The notes beneath the pieces were generated by a model, which worked only from the letters and a program-made list of their open reading frames with translations, did not search any database and had not been told where the DNA came from. 15,282 nt of DNA from Silvimonas sp. JCM 19000 (GTDB taxonomy: Bacteria; Pseudomonadota; Gammaproteobacteria; Burkholderiales; Chitinibacteraceae), in assembly GCA_001313065.1 (NCBI GenBank), contig BBFD01000070.1, positions 1 to 15,282 of the forward strand, given 5' to 3'. The position numbers and the translations under genes are program-made. Below are positions 1-8,681 of this stretch, piece by piece. Each line of letters opens with the position of its first letter. The first letter of the stretch is position 1.

Positions 1-728
1 GCACGCTGGAATCGCTCTACCCCGCCGCATCGACTCGGCCTCGGTCGCGCGCCCGGCACGGATCAGGCCACCATGCGTGCGCTGCGCCGCGATTCTGGCG
101 CCGATGGCGATCAATTTCCGCAAATGCTGCAAGAACTGCGCGCCTATTTCCGGCCCGATTTATATAGCGGCAGCAATGGCATTCATGCCATCCCGGGCGA
201 AGGGCTGGATATACCATCTGGTTGCTCGGCTCGAGCGGGTTTAGCGCTCAACTGGCCGGTTATCTGGACTGCCGTTTGCTTTTGCCGGGCAATTTGCGCC
301 CCGCAGCATGCAAGCTGCGCTGGACTTGTACCGCCATACTTTCCGCCCCGGCGTGTTGAACGAACCGTATGCCATGGTGGGGTTGAATGTGATCGTGGCG
401 GATAGTGACGAGCGCGCACAGTTTTTTGGCGACGTCACAGCAACGCAAATTTGTTGATCTGATTCGGGGCAACCCCGGTCCGCTGGATCCGCCCGTAGAA
501 AATATGGATGACTATTGGCAGCCGCATGAACGTGCCTCGGTGCACGCGCAACTGGGTGGTTCGATTGTGGGCAGCCCGGTAACGGTCAGGGCGCAATTGC
601 ACGACTTTGTGGCGCGTACCGGCGCCAACGAAATCATGGCGAATGCCGCCATTTTTTTTGATCACGCCGAGCGTCTGCGTTCGTATGAATTGCTGGCGCA
701 AGTGGTCGGGCTGAAACCCTCGTTCTAA
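1..728 (+). CDS. LLM-class flavin-dependent oxidoreductase, C-terminal part, frameshifted
   Basis: A luciferase-like FMN-dependent monooxygenase (bacterial luciferase superfamily, the 'alkanal monooxygenase-like' group); substrate unknown. The window opens inside the gene. Restoring the frame gives the family signature TLESLYPGRIDLGLGRAPGT near the start, then an RRDSGADGDQFPQML segment, a PIWLLGSSGFSAQLAG strand, QFAPRSMQAALDLYR, and a C-terminus ending VVGLKPSF followed by TAA at 726-728. The frame breaks several times: missing bases around 27-47, near 215 and near 272, and one extra T in the T-run 422-427 (DERAQF to LATSQQRKF). The T-run 649-656 keeps frame but probably adds a residue. About 240 residues are visible of a family usually near 330 long, so the N-terminal third lies outside the window. 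A hairpin terminator follows 22 bases after the stop. The family call is secure; the substrate is not. Confidence 0.85.
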
Positions 729-741
729 AAAAAACGACGCG

Positions 742-778
742 CATAAAAAAATGCCGGTCAGAAAGGGACCGGCATTTC
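742..778 (+). terminator. Hairpin terminator after the LLM oxidoreductase
   Basis: A perfect 9-bp inverted repeat, ATGCCGGTC at 751-759 and GACCGGCAT at 767-775, with a 7-base loop. It has a run of A on the left and only TTTC on the right, so the U-tract is stronger for the minus strand, but its place just after the stop at 728 fits termination of the oxidoreductase transcript. Confidence 0.7.
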
Positions 779-1274
779 AATTCCAGAACAGGCCACCACG
801 ATGGGCTGGTCCGGTAGCGGGTCATGTTGCCATGGCCACTATTGTTGTTACTCGATGCACTACACCGTACAAACGGCTGCCAATTCTGGTCTTGTTGCGG
901 TGGAGTGGTAACACGTAACGCTGCCAGCCTTGCGGGCTGCTGCATTAACGGGTGCTAATTTAACCTGGCCTTTGCTGACAGGCACTGCCGGTGGTCGGAC
1001 TGGCGATATACGGTGTTAGTGGCAGCGTCCGTACGCTCGCTGGTTGGCCCCACGTTTCAGGCGCGATGCGGCTTGCAGCCACGGCTGGCGCGCTTTATTC
1101 GTCGCGGTTTACTGCCATCGCGTAGCCATTAAACCGTGGCATGGATACAACACACTGATTACACCGCTGGTAACCTGCGGCCCTGCGCCGCCATGGCACT
1201 GGTCCTGTGTCAGCAGATGCGGTTAATTCTCAGAATCGGCATCATGGTGTGCCTGCCCCGCCGGAGTTACCGTG
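779..1274. other. Intergenic stretch with no recognisable gene
   Basis: About 495 bases between the oxidoreductase terminator and a small secreted protein gene. Short open frames exist on both strands, for example 1044-1226 and 1136-1453 (+) and 634-945 (-). None has a convincing ribosome-binding site or a family resemblance, and their composition looks like random translation (many Arg, Cys, His, Trp). A small hairpin, CAGCC-TTGCG-GGCTG, lies around 925-940. I see no tRNA cloverleaf and no transposase fragment. It could be a decayed gene, but I cannot name one. Confidence 0.5.
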
Positions 1275-1505
1275 ATGCGTCTCACACTGTGTTTATTGCT
1301 CACATTCATGCTCAGTCCGCCGCTGAGTGCCGCGCCCGCACCGTGGTTTCACTGGTACAGCAAACTGGATGGCAAGACTGCTTGCGCGCAGGCGTCACCG
1401 GGTTCCGGCTGGAAACAAGGCGACGGCCCCTACCGGGATGCGCATTGTCTTAAACGATCGTTTGTCGCAAGCGCGCCACAGCGCGCCGCAAAAGTCAGCC
1501 TGTAG
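1275..1505 (+). CDS. Small secreted hypothetical protein
   Basis: A 76-residue protein starting MRLTLCLLLTFMLSPP. It has a short positive N-terminus, a hydrophobic core and a likely signal-peptidase site after LSA (near residue 20), so the mature peptide is about 56 residues and exported. The mature part has two cysteines, in the segments TACAQASPGSGWK and PYRDAHCLKR, that could form one disulfide. Similar small exported proteins (W-x-S-K-L-D-G, C-A-Q-x-S-P-G-x-G-W, then F/Y-x-D-A-x-C) are, from memory, common as uncharacterised proteins in betaproteobacteria. GGAG at 1263-1266 sits 8 bases before the ATG, so I prefer ATG 1275 to the GTG at 1272. The stop is TAG at 1503-1505. No function is known to me. 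The C-terminal tail after the second cysteine may be affected by an indel. Confidence 0.6.
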   Translation: MRLTLCLLLTFMLSPPLSAAPAPWFHWYSKLDGKTACAQASPGSGWKQGDGPYRDAHCLKRSFVASAPQRAAKVSL

Positions 1506-1679
1506 AAAGCAAACCACCCCGCTTGCAGTGAGCCTCGACGCCGTCCAGCAGCCAACGGCGGGCATGCGGCGCATGACGGATGCATAGCTCTGCTTACAAG
1601 GTGCAGAATCCGTAGTCGAGAACTTGGCGCAACCTGACAATGACCGCCGCGCCCGTCCCCGCTACTCCGGAGAACCACC

Positions 1680-3291
1680 ATGAAGCTTTCCACCCGCCTG
1701 TTGCTGATCGTTGCCACCGCGTTGCTCGGGCTTATCGTCATTGCCGGTTTCGGCCTGCAGACCTTGCACGCCACCATGCTGCAAGACCGCCACGATGCCA
1801 TCCGCAGTCTGGTCACGCTGGCCGCCAAACAAGTCGAGCATTACCGCGATCTGGCCGCAGCCGGAAAAAAATGACTGACGCCGAAGCGCAAGAGCGCGCG
1901 GTGGAGGCCTTGCAGGGGCTGAACAACGGCTCGGGCGATTATGTGTATGCACGCCGCGCCGACGGCTATGTGCTGGCCCACCCCGATCCGCGTAAGCGCG
2001 GCAAGATTGATTTTGGTAGCACGCTGCCCGATGGCCGGACCACGGTGCAGGCCTATTCCGATGCCTTGGGTGATAAGGAGTTTGCATTTGCCGATATCGT
2101 CAGCAAGCGCATCGGTTCGGACGTGGACGTCGCCAAAACCAATGGCGTGGCGCGGATCAAAGGCTGGAACTGGGTGATCGGCTATGGCCAATGGGCCGAC
2201 GATATCGATAAAGCGTTCTGGCACTTTGCCTGGCAGTTGATCGGCTTGGGGTGCTGGTGCTGATCGTTGTGAGTGGTATCGCCATCGTGATGGCGCGTTC
2301 GATCTACCAACGCCTGGGTGGGGAGCCGGATGCCGCCGCCGAAGCCGCCTTGCGCATCGCCAGTGGCGATCTCAGCCACGCGGTGCAGGCCCGCAGCCGT
2401 GACAGCCTGATGGGCGCAATCCAGGCCATGCAAGACAGCCTGCATCAGATGATCGAGAACATTCAACGCAGCGCGCAAAGTCTGGGCCAGGCCACGTCGG
2501 GCCTGACCGGCCAGATGCAGCAAATCAATCGCGCAGCGCGCCAGTCCTCGGACGCAACAGCCTCCACGGCTGCGGCTATTGAAGAAATGTCGGTCAGCGT
2601 CGACCACATTTCGGCCAGCGCTCGCGAAACCGAAAACAACTCGGCACGCTCCAGCGAACTCGCCGTGCATGGCGAAAAAACTGGTGACCAACGCCGCGGG
2701 CGAAATCCAGCTGATTGCCGGCCAGATCAATGATGCATCCGGTTTGATTGGCGGCCTGGTCGAACGCTCGCGCGAAATTGGCGGCATTGCAGCGTGATTA
2801 AAGAGATTGCCGATCAAACCAACTTGCTGGCCCTGAATGCCGCAATCGAAGCTGCGCGCGCTGGCGAACAAGGCCGAGGTTTTGCGGTGGTTGCCGATGA
2901 AGTGCGCAAACTGGCCGAGCGCACATCGCAAGCCACCAACCAGATTACCGAGATGATCGTGGCAATCCAGACCGACACCGGCTCGGTGGTTGCCAGCATG
3001 GATGAAGTCACGCCACGTGTTGCGCGCGGCGTTGAAATGGCCAATCAGGCCGCTGAATCGTTACGCGCCATCAACGAAGGCACCGCCGCCACGCTGGACA
3101 AGATCCGTGATGTGGCCAATGCCACCTCTGAGCAAAGTGCCGCCAGCAGCAGCGTCGCTGTAAACGTCGAGCGCATTGCGCATATGGTGGAAGACGCCGC
3201 CACCTCGGTGCATGCCGCCAATGGCAATGTCAGCGCGATGGAGCAACTGGCCAACGAATTACGCGCCTCGGTATCTCGCTTCCGCGTCTGA
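1680..3291 (+). CDS. Methyl-accepting chemotaxis protein with Cache sensor, frameshifted
   Basis: A transmembrane chemoreceptor that controls the CheA kinase through CheW. The start is ATG 1680 with GGAG at 1669-1672, 7 bases away. Reconstructed order: transmembrane helix 1 ([19 protein letters not shown], residues about 8-26); a periplasmic single-Cache domain with the typical [10 protein letters not shown] and GWNWVIGYG motifs; transmembrane helix 2 (nt 2218-2300, [18 protein letters not shown]); a HAMP-like linker (ASGDLSHAV); then a long coiled coil with the highly conserved hairpin tip [20 protein letters not shown] at about 2803-2862. The protein ends SRFRV with no NWETF-type CheR tether. 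The total is near 535 residues, normal for the family. Frame breaks: A-run 1865-1871 (two extra), a missing G near 2254, A-run 2675-2680 (one extra), and a missing base near 2792. sCache_2 receptors often sense small organic acids; the ligand here is unknown. Confidence 0.92.
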
Positions 3292-3310
3292 GCGCCTCTT
3301 CCCTACGCCC

Positions 3311-3355
3311 ATCCACCGCCTGGCTTAACACGCTGTTACAGCTAGCGCGGTGGAT
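3311..3355. repeat. Inverted repeat after the chemoreceptor
   Basis: A perfect 9-bp inverted repeat, ATCCACCGC at 3311-3319 and GCGGTGGAT at 3347-3355, separated by 27 bases that contain a small nested GCTGT-T-ACAGC palindrome. It starts about 20 bases after the chemoreceptor stop. There is no T-run after it, so it is not a textbook intrinsic terminator. It may be an mRNA 3'-end stabilising structure or a protein-binding palindrome. Confidence 0.4.
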
Positions 3356-3432
3356 TGTGGCAACAATGCGCTGCGCCGCCTGCCGGGCGGGCCAAATGAT
3401 TGTATTAACCGTTTTTTTTATCTGTCTGGACT

Positions 3433-3963
3433 ATGGCTGAAGAAAAGAAAGACCCGTGGCTCAATTATCTGGCGCTCACCACCGTGGTTCTGGCGGTTTG
3501 CGCCACCCTCTCTACCTTTAAAGGCGGCGGTTACAGCACCCGTGGTGTAATCAGCCAGGCGCAAGCCAGCGACCAATGGGCCTATTACCAGTCCAAGGGC
3601 GTCAAACAATATCTGTATCAAATCCAGCGCGATAACCTGGCGCTGCAACGCGAAGCGCTGGCGGATGACAACAAAGCCGCTGCCGCATTTGATGCGCGCA
3701 TTGCCGATTACAGCAAGAAAGTGACGCAATACGACGCCGAGAAACACGAAATCGAAAACAAGGCGCGCGCCCTCGAAGCGCAACGCGATGAGCCCAGCAA
3801 CACGGCAAGCCATTTGGCATTGCGGTGATTTTTTTTGCAGGTTGCCATTCTGATTTCGTCGATTGCCGGTTTGTTTAAACGCAAAGTCTTGTGGTGGGGC
3901 GCCTGCCGGTGGGCCTGATCGGCCTGGCGTATTTTGCCGACGGCTTCTTTTTTGTTTATGTAA
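3433..3963 (+). CDS. DUF4337 family membrane protein, frameshifted
   Basis: An inner-membrane protein of unknown function, recognised as DUF4337. After a short charged N-terminus (MAEEKKDPWLNY) comes a first membrane segment (LALTTVVLAVCATLSTF, about residues 11-27). A long soluble, helical and coiled-coil-like middle follows (QASDQWAYYQSKGVKQYLYQ, then many Lys, Glu and Ala). Two C-terminal membrane segments come last, around nt 3820-3880 (IAVIFLQVAILISSIAGLF) and 3890-3960 (LWWGALPVGLIGLAYFADG). The protein should end FLFM with TAA at 3961-3963. Frame breaks: a missing base near 3792 (RDE to AQQHGKPFG), T-run 3829-3836 one too long, a missing C near 3902, and T-run 3948-3953 one too long. 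About 177 residues, close to the family's usual length. The ribosome-binding site is weak. Convergent with the S46 peptidase gene; no functional link is implied. Confidence 0.82.
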
Positions 3964-3983
3964 TTCGAGCCAGCACAATCCAG

Positions 3984-4019
3984 CAAAAAAAGCCGTCCTC
4001 GCAAGGACGGCTTTTTTTT
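3984..4019. terminator. Bidirectional rho-independent terminator
   Basis: A run of A (3984-3990), then a 9-bp stem AGCCGTCCT (3991-3999) and AGGACGGCT (4004-4012) with a CGCA loop, then a run of T (4012-4019). It has a U-tract on both strands and lies between two convergent genes, 20 bases after the DUF4337 stop and just past the S46 peptidase stop at 4033. It therefore serves both transcripts. Confidence 0.92.
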
Positions 4020-4032
4020 ACGTGCATTGCGC

Positions 4033-6106
4033 TCAGTGCGGCTGCGCGCCGGTGCGCATTTCGTTGGCCAGATCGGTGGCGTGATAGATGCGGTCCAACG
4101 CTTGCAGAATGGCGCCGCTATGCACAGCAACCGAACGATTCAGGGTCGGATCGTAATAGAAAGCGCCGCCGAGGCTGTGGATATTGCCGTCAAAAAAATC
4201 AGGCCGACAATCTGACCTTGCTGATTGATCACCGGGCTGCCCGAGTTACCCCCGATGATGTCGTTGGTGGTCACAAAGTCGAATTTCTGCTGCAGATCAA
4301 GCTGCGGTTTTGCCGCCAGCCAACTGGCGGGCAAGGCAAACGGCTCGGCGCCAGTGTGGCGTTCAAAGGCACCAGCAAAGTAGGTGTAGGGTGCCACCGC
4401 CTGGCCGCGCTCATCCCAGCCTTTCACTTCGCCATACGACAATCGCAGCGTGAAAGTGGCGTCCGGGTAGACCCGGTCGCCCAGTTGCGCAAAGCGCGCT
4501 TGCGCGATCAGTTCCGCATTCTTTTGCTCAACCGCTTCGACGTCCTGCTCGTAGCGCTGACGCACCGAGCGCGCGGCCGGATCGATCAGGCGTGCCAGCA
4601 GAAGCATGGGGTCATCCGATGCCGCGACCGCAGCCGCCCCGCCCTGCCACAGCGCACGGCGTACCGCGACATCACCCAGCCTGGTGCCGTCGATGACGCG
4701 GCTCGCAACCTGACGCGGCGATAGCTTGCCCAGCACCATTTTGACAAACGCATCGTCCGGCCCCAGCAGTTCGCGCATACGGGTCAGCGATGCGGTCAGC
4801 TTGGTTTTTTTTCAAAATCAGGATAGATCGGCGCGCTGGAGAACAAGCGTTGCTCGCGCTGGGGCAGATCACTTTCGTGAAACTCGCGCAGACGCTGGGC
4901 ATTCGGCTTGGCACGCTCAGCCGCGCCCCGCACCAATGTGCGCGCGATATCAAAATATTCGCTATCAAAACCATCGCCCATTTCTTTGACCACATAATCT
5001 GGCTCGATCCGGGTGTACACGGCCTGCGCTTGGGCAATGGCATCCCACGCACCGCCCACCTTGTCCTGGAGCGCTGGATGAGCCGCAACAAAAGCCCGCA
5101 GGCTGGCCTCGTCGCGCTGCTTTTGCGCCATCACCGTGGGGTCTTGCAGCGCCTGCAGCTGGCCGAACATGGCTTTGTAGCTGTTCTCGATATAAAACAG
5201 GTCGGTATGCGCCACCCGCGCTTGTTCGGCGCCTTCGGTGCTGTACTGGCGCAACATGCCGCGCTCACCCGCCAGTTCCAGCAGGCGATGCTGCAAGCGG
5301 ATATCACGCAGATTGGCCAGTTGTGCCATGGTCAGCAGACGGCGGGTGGTACCGGGATGACCGGTCACAAAGGTCAATTCGCCAGACTTGGCGCCATCGG
5401 CACTCAAGGGGAAAAAAATCTTTGGTCTGCGCGGCTTGCCGTTCTCATAAACGCGCATGACCGACATATCCAGCGCATAACGCGGAAAATTGAAGTTGTC
5501 CGGGTCGCCGCCAAAAAAAGCCGATGGCCGCCTCAGGCACAAACACCAGGCGCACATCCTGGAAGCGGTGATATTGGTACAGATGGTATTTGCCGCCGTG
5601 GTACAGATCGACCACATCGCAGCGCTGGGTGTCACGAGCGCCGCCCACACAGGCCTGGGTTAATTGCGCCTTGATCGCGTCTTGCGCCTTTTTTTTGAAG
5701 CATCGCCGTCCAGGCCCTGTGTGGCCGCTTTGACTTGCTGCGTCACATCAGTGATTTTTTTCCAGCCGGTTGATTTCGATTTCGGGGCAACGCACTTCAT
5801 GGGCGAGATCACGCGCCAGAAAACCTTGCTCCACAAAGTCTTGTCTGGCCGTGGACAGTTGCTCAACGCAAGACACTGCGCAGTGGTGATTGCTCAGTAC
5901 CAGGCCATTCGGCGATACAAACGAGGCCGAACAGCCGTTGGCGATACGCGCCGATGCGTGCATCAGCTTGTCCACCCATGCGGCATCCGGCTGAAGCCGT
6001 ATTGCTGTTTGATCTGCGCACTGGGCAGATTGTCCAGCGTCCACATCCCTTCGGCGGCACAGGCCAGCGTGGGCCACAACGCGACTGCTAATAACCACTG
6101 ACGCAC
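4033..6106 (-). CDS. S46 family dipeptidyl-peptidase (DPP7-like), frameshifted
   Basis: An exported serine exopeptidase that removes dipeptides from peptide N-termini. The start is GTG at 6106 with GGAG (CTCC at 6115-6118) 8 bases away. It gives a signal peptide, MRQWLLAVALWPTLACA, cleaved near residue 17-18, and a mature protein starting AEGMWTLDNLPS. Visible motifs: catalytic-His segment VLSNHHCAVSCVEQ; GGDPDNFNFPRYALD with the family Asp; GHPGTTRRL; and the nucleophile in GGNSGSPV (Ser codon complement of 4242-4244). Eighteen residues after this serine, in FDGN, a glycine (complement of 4186-4188) sits where DPP11 enzymes have arginine. This points to DPP7-type (hydrophobic P1) rather than Asp/Glu-specific activity. 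About 685 residues after repair, slightly shorter than the roughly 710-720 of the family. Frame breaks: A-run 4192-4198, T-runs 4805-4812, 5689-5696 and 5755-5761, A-run 5513-5519, and a missing C near 6000. Probably periplasmic. Confidence 0.9.
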
Positions 6107-6140
6107 GTCTCGATCTCCGGTTTATCGTTTTAAGCCGACG

Positions 6141-6146
6141 ATCATA
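6141..6146 (-). promoter_or_regulatory. Possible -10 box for the S46 peptidase gene
   Basis: TATGAT on the minus strand, about 35 bases upstream of the GTG start and just downstream of the typA terminator, so this gene needs its own promoter. The -35 position shows only a poor match (CTGGAG at 17-base spacing). Confidence 0.35.
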
Positions 6147-6180
6147 ACAAAGGCAGTCAGACGCTCCAGCCGCAGACGAT

Positions 6181-6211
6181 AAAAAAACCGGGCACCAGGC
6201 CCGGTTTTTTT
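6181..6211 (-). terminator. Rho-independent terminator of typA
   Basis: A stem CCGGGC (6188-6193) and GCCCGG (6199-6204) with a 5-base loop, flanked by seven A on one side and seven T on the other, so it can work on both strands. It lies about 40 bases past the typA stop and 75 bases before the S46 peptidase start, and separates these two same-strand genes into different transcripts. Confidence 0.9.
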
Positions 6212-6248
6212 GTACAAGCGACACACTCAAAGCGTGAGCAGTGCCGGC

Positions 6249-8064
6249 TTAGTTGCCCGCTTTGTTAGCGCGGCGACGGTCGTGTTCTTGCAGGTGACGT
6301 TTACGCACGCGGATCGATTGCGGGGTGATTTCGACCAGTTCGTCATCATCGATAAACTCGACGGCCGATTCCAGCGTCAGCTTGATCGGGGTGGTCAGAC
6401 GCACGGCTTCATCAGTACCCGAAGCGCGCACGTTGGTCAGCTGCTTGCCTTGATCGGGTTAACGACCAGGTCGTTATCACGGCTGTGAATACCAATCACC
6501 ATGCCTTCGTACAGCTTGTCGCCCGGGCTGACGAACATACGGCCACGGTCTTCCAGCTTCCACAGCGCGTAGGCCACGGCTTCACCGTTATCCTGCGAGA
6601 TCAGCACGCCATTGTGACGGCCCGGCAGGTCAGCCTTGACCGGTGCGTAGTCATCAAACACGTGGCTCATCAGACCGGTACCGCGGGTCATGGTCATGAA
6701 GTCAGACTGGAAGCCGATCAGGCCACGTGCCGGAATGTGATATTCCAGACGGGTACGACCACGACCATCCGATTCCATATTGGTCAGTTCGCCGCGGCGA
6801 CGACCGATTTCTTCCATGATGCCGCCCTGGTGTTCATCTTCCAGGTCGATGGTCAGGTTTTCGTACGGCTCGCACTTCTCGCCGTTCACGTCTTTGTAAA
6901 CCACACGCGGCTTGGCAACGGCCATTTCAAAGCCTTCGCGACGCATGCTTTCCAGCAGAATGGTCAAGTGCAGTTCGCCACGGCCCGAAACGCGGAAGAT
7001 ATCGGCATCGGCCGTGTCTTCAACACGCAGCGCCACGTTGGTCAGCAGTTCTTTGTTCAGACGGTCGCGGATCTGGCGGCTGGTGACAAACTTGCCTTCG
7101 GTACCGGCCAGCGGCGAGGTGTTCACCATAAAGTCCATGGTCAGGGTCGGCTCATCCACGCCAGAACCGGCAGACCAACCGGGTTTTCGCGATCACAGAT
7201 GGTGACGCCGATACCGATTTCGTCCAGACCCGAGATGATGATGATGTCGCCAGCTTCAGCGCCTTCAACCGGCACGCGTTCCAGACCCTGGAAGCCCAGC
7301 ACCTGGTTGATACGGCCCGACGACACTTGTTCTTCGTGGTTCATCACCACCACTTGCTGGCCCGGCTTGATGCGGCCGTTCAGCACGCGACCCACGCCAA
7401 GGCGGCCGGTGTAAGTGGAGTAATCGAGTGCGGCGATCTGCAGTTGCAGCGCGGCTTCCGGGTCACCTGCGGGCGTCGGCACGTGCTTGAGCACGGTTTC
7501 GAACAGCGGACGCATGTTGTCGGATTCTTGATCCAGCTCGAGCTTGGCAAAGCCGTTCAGGCCAGATGCATAAATGATCGGGAAATCGAGTTGCTCGTCG
7601 CTGGCACCCAGCTTGTCGAACAGGTCGAAGGTCTGATCCACCACCCAGTCCGGGCGCGCGCCGGGACGGTCAACCTTGTTGATGACGACGATGGGGCGCA
7701 GGCCCAAGGCCAGTGCTTTTTTTGGTCACGAAGCGCGTTTGCGGCATCGGGCCTTCCACGGCATCCACCAGCAGCAGCACGCCATCAACCATACCCAGTA
7801 CACGCTCTACTTCACCGCCGAAATCCGCGTGACCCGGGGTGTCGACGATGTTGATGTGCACGCCTTCGTATTCGATTGCCGTGTTCTTGGCCAGAATCGT
7901 GATACCACGTTCTTTTTTTCCAGATCGTTGCTGTCCATCACCCGCTCGTCTACCTGTTGGTTTTCGCGGAAGGTGCCGGATTGGCGCAGAAGTTGATCGA
8001 CCAGCGTGGTTTTACCGTGGTCGACGTGGGCAATAATTGCGATGTTACGGATGGCGCGCGTCAT
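6249..8064 (-). CDS. typA: Translational GTPase TypA/BipA, frameshifted
   Basis: A ribosome-binding GTPase of the EF-G/LepA superfamily, active in 50S assembly and stress or cold adaptation. The start ATG (complement of 8062-8064) gives the G1 motif AHVDHGKTT, then a switch I region, G3 [13 protein letters not shown] and G4 [13 protein letters not shown]. These are followed by an EF-Tu-like domain 2, EF-G-like domains with [19 protein letters not shown], and the C-terminal TypA-specific domain with [19 protein letters not shown]. It ends [12 protein letters not shown] (complement of 6249-6251). About 605 residues, the usual length. Frame breaks: T-run 7913-7919 (inside ERGITI of switch I, two extra), T-run 7717-7723 (one extra), and missing G near 7163 and near 6453. 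I see no clear Shine-Dalgarno; the start is set by the conserved N-terminus ([19 protein letters not shown]). Monocistronic: terminator downstream, own promoter upstream. Confidence 0.97.
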
Positions 8065-8097
8065 GGGTGGGTTTGGCTAACAGTCTGAAAAGCGAGG

Positions 8098-8103
8098 ATT
8101 GTA
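8098..8103 (-). promoter_or_regulatory. Possible -10 box for typA
   Basis: TACAAT on the minus strand (complement of ATTGTA), 34 bases upstream of the typA start. The nearest TTGTCA upstream is only 11 bases away, too close for a -35, so the call rests on the -10 alone. Confidence 0.35.
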
Positions 8104-8304
8104 CCACGGGTCGATGACAATGCGTTTTCCGTTCTGATATCTGTACGCGCCAGCCAGCGACAGCAGGCAGATTATGCGGACACCGTTGGGCTAACTGGTT
8201 GTGGCAGATGGCGTTTTGAGCAAGGGTGCCCCGCTTTGCCCAAGGGGGTGGGTTATTCTGATCTCCGCAGAAGACCTGAAGGCTGAGCCTGCGGCGCATG
8301 TTTG
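8104..8304. other. Intergenic DNA upstream of typA
   Basis: About 200 bases with no convincing gene. The small minus-strand frame 8045-8299 has no ribosome-binding site and no family resemblance. It leads into the hairpin repeat that follows. Confidence 0.4.
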
Positions 8305-8640
8305 ATACCCGGGGGTGCGCGGGAGCACCTTACTTTTCTTTGCTTCGCCAAAGAAGAAGTAAGCAAAAGAAAGGCGACCCCACTCGCGAATCCTTCGCTC
8401 GCCAGGGGGCCCGATAGGTCAAAAGCCGAAACGGACCGTCTGTTACTTCGATGGCTCAGCTGCCGCTCCGCGGACGCGAGACTCAGTCGGAGCCGCTACG
8501 CCGTCTCCTACCCTCGCCCGCTCAGGAGATGTTTCTGGCGATGCGGATGGCTTTGCCTCGTCCGCCGGACTTCGGGTGGGCGTCATCAGCGCCCGGTGAC
8601 CGTGAATGCTTCGCCTGCGCTGCTTATCGCACTAATGCAT
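8305..8640. repeat. Hairpin-bearing dispersed intergenic repeat (TTACTTTTCTTTGCTTCGCC type)
   Basis: The core at 8329-8363 is an inverted repeat, CTTACTTTTCTTTG (8329-8342) against CAAAGAAGAAGTAAG (8349-8363). It has a CTTCGC loop and one unpaired extra base. It is followed by GCAAAAGAAAGGCGACCCC and then GC-rich sequence with several short palindromes (for example around 8460-8480 and 8555-8580). I recognise this core from many beta- and gammaproteobacterial intergenic regions, where it is often mis-annotated as small Lys/Phe-rich proteins (FFAKKE..KRK). The long plus-strand open frame across it, 8302-9216, is such a shadow. The right-hand limit is a guess, set by where toxin-like coding remnants begin. 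Confidence 0.5.
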
Positions 8641-8681
8641 CAATCCGCCGGCGATATTGCTCGACCGGAAAGCGCGAAGCC
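8620..8681 (+). pseudogene. Possible remnant of HigB/RelE-type toxin C-terminus
   Basis: In the frame containing nt 8623-8680 the translation reads LLIALMHQSAGDIARPESAKP. It resembles the tail of 'addiction module killer' proteins of the HigB/RelE type (a run of Leu/Val, then Q-S-x-D-I-x-x-A-x-x-x-A), just before an antitoxin-like ATG at 8682. In this family the toxin gene normally lies directly upstream of, and nearly overlaps, the antitoxin gene. The GGDK segment expected in the middle is missing, and everything upstream is repeat sequence. This is a weak match that gains weight only from its position. Confidence 0.3.

Noticed and set aside
1044..1226. Possible 60-residue gene in the 779-1274 gap
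   Set aside because: No ribosome-binding site, no hydrophobic or domain pattern, and random-looking composition.
3891..7414. Large plus-strand open frames inside the S46 peptidase and typA (for example 3891-4724, 4790-5674, 6485-7414)
   Set aside because: They are antisense shadows of well-conserved minus-strand genes, with His/Gln/Arg-rich translations and no ribosome-binding sites.
8305..8430. Small Lys/Phe-rich protein (LTFLCFAKEEVSKRK) at the hairpin repeat
   Set aside because: This translation is the usual false product of the TTACTTTTCTTTGCTTCGCC repeat; the palindrome, not the peptide, is what is conserved as far as I know.
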